Positions 12,675 to 14,483 of a stretch of 14,483 nt of DNA are shown here, piece after piece (position 1 is the stretch's first letter; each line of letters starts with the position of its first letter). Made by a program: the position numbers and the translations under genes. The stretch lies in assembly GCA_051873875.1 (NCBI GenBank), contig JBJEFI010000047.1, forward strand, positions 1 through 14,483, read 5' to 3'. The notes beneath the pieces were generated by a model. It worked only from the letters and a program-made list of their open reading frames with translations. It was not told the DNA's origin and did not search any database. The stretch comes from JBJEFI01 sp051873875 (GTDB lineage: Bacteria > Bacillota > Bacilli > Bacillales > Bacillaceae_G).

Positions 12675-13244
12675 TTGAAAAGGTTCATGTATCATTTAGA
12701 AACCGAGCGACTAATCATTCGTCCATTAAAAGAAGATGATTATAAAAACTGGCTTACCGAATTTAACAATCGTTTCCCTTCGCAAAGAAAGCATGACGAA
12801 GGCAAAATAGACATGAGCGAATGTACAAAAGAATGGTTTACAACCTTAGTAGAAAAGCATCAACGTTTCGCAAAAGAAGATTTCGCTCACATTTTTGGTG
12901 TATTTCGAAAAGTAGATGATGTTCATTTAGGGATGATTGATTTTTCTACACTAGCAAGAGATGAATTCCAATGGGCTAGAATTGGCTATTCTATTCATAA
13001 TCAACATTGGCAAAAAGGCTATGGAAAAGAAGCAGTAAAAGGAGCACTTCATATTGCCTTTCGCTATATGAATTTCCATAGAATTGAAGCGCATATTAAT
13101 GTTGATAATGCCGCTTCTATCAATCTAGTAAAAAGTGTAGGGATGCATTTTGAATGCATTCGAAAGGGATTTATCTTTGAAAATGATGAATGGACGGATC
13201 ACCTTATCTATTCCATAAATAAAGAAGAATTTCCTCTTTATTAA
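12675..13244 (+). CDS. GNAT-family N-acetyltransferase (RimJ/RimL type)
   Basis: A 189-residue cytoplasmic acetyl-CoA-dependent transferase. It opens with the typical LETERLIIRPLKEDDY. The acetyl-CoA-binding motif A is QKGYGKEAV (about 113-121). NVDNAASINLVKSVGMHFE (about 142-160) is the classic RimJ/RimL-type ending, followed by GFIFENDEWTDHLIYSI. Substrate is unknown: a ribosomal protein N-terminus or a small amine are both possible for the family. TTG 12675 is chosen because AAAGGGG lies 7 bases before it. The ATG at 12668 is too close to that site. The frame extends to 12594 but has no ribosome binding site there. It is a single-gene unit ended by the hairpin 13249-13284. Confidence 0.85.
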   Translation: MKRFMYHLETERLIIRPLKEDDYKNWLTEFNNRFPSQRKHDEGKIDMSECTKEWFTTLVEKHQRFAKEDFAHIFGVFRKVDDVHLGMIDFSTLARDEFQWARIGYSIHNQHWQKGYGKEAVKGALHIAFRYMNFHRIEAHINVDNAASINLVKSVGMHFECIRKGFIFENDEWTDHLIYSINKEEFPLY

Positions 13245-13248
13245 ATAG

Positions 13249-13289
13249 ACGCATGTTTTGAGTTATCTTTTTCAAAACATGCGTTTTTA
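13249..13289 (+). terminator. intrinsic terminator sharing its stem with 1099-1128
   Basis: ACGCATGTTTTGA (13249-13261) pairs perfectly with its complement at 13272-13284 around a 10-base loop, followed by a T-run. It ends the acetyltransferase gene. The inner 11 bp of the stem are identical to the terminator after the zinc-ribbon gene. Confidence 0.88.
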
Positions 13290-13365
13290 TTGCTTCACTT
13301 AATTTTAAATCTATAGAAAAAATTAACAAGCAAGCCATGTCGAAAAAACAAGAACAATAACAATA

Positions 13366-13911
13366 GTGAAAGTGCTATTTATGTGTAAAAATGATAGTGA
13401 ATATATAAAAGATGTGTGGAATGAAGCACCAATATATATCACATATAAAATCTTTTCAATCCTATCGAACATCATTTTGTTTATTTCAGCTATAATCTTT
13501 TTATTTTTTCCTAAAATTCTTATCAATGAAAATGATATACACAAGAGTATAATTTGCCCCATGTATTTACTAATCTTCAACTTATCTTTCCTATGTATCA
13601 CTTTTCCAATTGACTTTTATTTAAATAGAAAAGAAAAAACAATAAGAAAGGAGGCTAATCCGATGGAAAACCTTCATTTTTGGGATATAACAAGTCCTTT
13701 GAGTTTAATTGCTTTCGTTCTTATCTTTATTTGGTCCCTATATGGATGGCAACAAAAGTCTGTTTTCACTCTATTGGCAAGCAGCTTCATCAGCTTTGGA
13801 TTTACGTACCTTTTTTACTGGTCGGCAGGTCTATTTTTACTAATTATACCTATACTCCAACTCATTGCAGCAATCTATCTTTTAGTCACTCTAAGAAAAA
13901 GACGCCCTTAA
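13366..13911 (+). CDS. membrane protein, possibly two genes read as one
   Basis: An open frame of 181 codons with about five hydrophobic segments: two in the first half (about residues 28-50 and 64-86) and three in the second. The first half starts at GTG 13366 or ATG 13381, neither with a clear ribosome binding site. In the middle, AAAGGAGG followed by ATG 13663 is a textbook start, so the second half (82 residues) is probably made on its own. The basic stretch before it (RKEKTIRKE) looks like the end of a membrane protein. The upstream half may be a decayed or stop-less neighbour. Family not recognised. Confidence 0.45.
   Translation: MKVLFMCKNDSEYIKDVWNEAPIYITYKIFSILSNIILFISAIIFLFFPKILINENDIHKSIICPMYLLIFNLSFLCITFPIDFYLNRKEKTIRKEANPMENLHFWDITSPLSLIAFVLIFIWSLYGWQQKSVFTLLASSFISFGFTYLFYWSAGLFLLIIPILQLIAAIYLLVTLRKRRP
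13663..13911 (+). CDS. small three-helix membrane protein (internal start)
   Basis: An 82-residue protein starting MENLHFWDITSPLSLIAFVL. Hydrophobic segments lie at about 11-27, 33-52 and 55-75, with a basic end (RKRRP). The ribosome binding site AAAGGAGG lies 8 bases before ATG 13663, the best start signal in this stretch. It shares its frame with the 13366 ORF, so a longer product is possible. No motif suggests a function. Confidence 0.55.
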   Translation: MENLHFWDITSPLSLIAFVLIFIWSLYGWQQKSVFTLLASSFISFGFTYLFYWSAGLFLLIIPILQLIAAIYLLVTLRKRRP

Positions 13912-14000
13912 ACGAGGCCCCCTCTATTTCAATCCTCTAAAAAAATAGCCTAAAAAACAATAAACCTGTAAGATTTTCTCTTTTTTGTGTAGTACTTAGT

Positions 14001-14007
14001 AGGAGGT
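14001..14007 (+). promoter_or_regulatory. orphan ribosome binding site
   Basis: AGGAGGT is the best anti-16S match in this stretch, but no ATG, GTG or TTG lies within 5-15 bases after it. The permease start is 47 bases further on. It may be a relic of a lost small gene. Confidence 0.25.
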
Positions 14008-14054
14008 AAAATAACTAGCAGCTAAATTACAATAAAGGATTGGACTGATACTCA

Positions 14055-14483
14055 TTGAGAAAATTTATCCTAGACAAGCTATATACGTTTATACTATCTA
14101 TATTGCTTATCATCACATTAAGCTATATGATTTTTTTCATTACACCGATTCAATTGCCTTACGAAAATAATTTTTCATCGTATGTAAATCAATTGCTTTC
14201 TCCTTTAAAGGTAACTTTTATTAATGATTCGAACGGCGAAATTACAAATTTCTTGCCGTACATAAAAGAGCCTTATTTTTATTCTATAACGATACTTTTT
14301 ATTGCTATCATTTTAACTGTATTTTTGTCTAGCATCATCAGCATTATCTATTTGCTAGCTTCAAAAAAAATAAAAAGAATACTAGAATTAATGGCCGACT
14401 TTTTAGGATCAATACCCGATTTAATGATTATGTTAGGTTTACAACTCTTCTTTGTATGGGTATTTAAAAAAACAGGAACAACC
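14055..14483 (+). CDS. ABC transporter permease, peptide-type (OppB/DppB-like), 5' part
   Basis: The first 143 residues of an inner-membrane transport subunit, cut by the window end. An N-terminal membrane helix (RKFILDKLYTFILSILLIITLSYMIFF) is followed by an extracytoplasmic stretch to about residue 74. The next helices begin at about 78, then LLASKKIKRILELMADFLGSIPDLMIMLGLQLFFVW, the usual second and third helices of OppB-like permeases. DFLGSIPDLMI resembles the SIPxF(V)(L) stretch of that family. The start is TTG 14055. An in-frame TGA at 14046-14048 rules out earlier starts. AAAGGA is 15 bases upstream, rather far. Substrate-binding and ATPase partners would lie beyond the window. Confidence 0.75.
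   Translation, partial: MRKFILDKLYTFILSILLIITLSYMIFFITPIQLPYENNFSSYVNQLLSPLKVTFINDSNGEITNFLPYIKEPYFYSITILFIAIILTVFLSSIISIIYLLASKKIKRILELMADFLGSIPDLMIMLGLQLFFVWVFKKTGTT

Noticed and set aside
13323..13601. 92-codon ORF on -
   Set aside because: Antisense to the membrane protein frame at 13366; no ribosome binding site and an AT-driven hydrophobic sequence.
1..14483. CRISPR array, tRNA or rRNA genes
   Set aside because: No regularly spaced direct repeats, and no cloverleaf or rRNA-like sequence found on either strand by eye.

Overview
This is an AT-rich chromosomal stretch from a low-GC Gram-positive bacterium, most likely a member of the Bacillaceae. The evidence is dense AGGAGG-type ribosome binding sites, frequent TTG and GTG starts, rho-independent terminators between almost every transcription unit, a T-box leader, and the mix of protein families. 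The species cannot be fixed from the sequence alone. Most of the window looks like ordinary chromosomal genes, many of them small or unrecognised. There is no prophage, conjugative or defence cluster.

Layout: 3-98 is the tail of a membrane protein. 264-1074 holds two small membrane proteins and a small zinc-ribbon protein, all on +. A Crp/Fnr regulator (1213-1905, -) is divergent from a pair of half-size DMT transporters (2001-2873, +), with a perfect 24-bp palindrome between them. 2894-4571 (-) is a lipoprotein followed by a glutathionylspermidine-synthase-like ATP-grasp enzyme, translationally coupled. 4649-5080 (+) is an unknown protein and 5241-5972 (+) is the glycolytic enzyme GpmA. A structured, gene-free block (about 5988-6120) separates GpmA from a small heat-shock protein (6193-6624, -). 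That gene is divergent from a radical SAM/SPASM enzyme (6745-7824) and a P-loop kinase-like protein (7909-8730). A DinB-fold protein and a 73-residue protein (8825-9520, -) follow.

9521-10197 is the most disturbed part. On the - strand, a strong ribosome binding site and a short hydrophobic N-terminus run into an approximately 94-nt hairpin-rich insertion resembling a non-autonomous IS200/IS605-type end. On the + strand there is an apparently frameshifted small gene.

10198-11658 (-) is a divergent class II lysyl-tRNA synthetase. It is preceded by a recognisable T-box riboswitch (about 11713-12035) that would report uncharged tRNA-Lys. The right end has small membrane proteins (12133-12435 - and 13366-13911 +), a GNAT acetyltransferase (12675-13244 +), and the first part of an ABC permease that runs off the window (14055-14483).

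The best candidates for something little described are the T-box on a class II lysyl-tRNA synthetase, the solo IS200/IS605-like insertion, the structured block after gpmA with a buried ribosome binding site, the operator palindrome of the Crp-family regulator, and several very short leader ORFs with good ribosome binding sites. No complete novel multi-gene system is evident.
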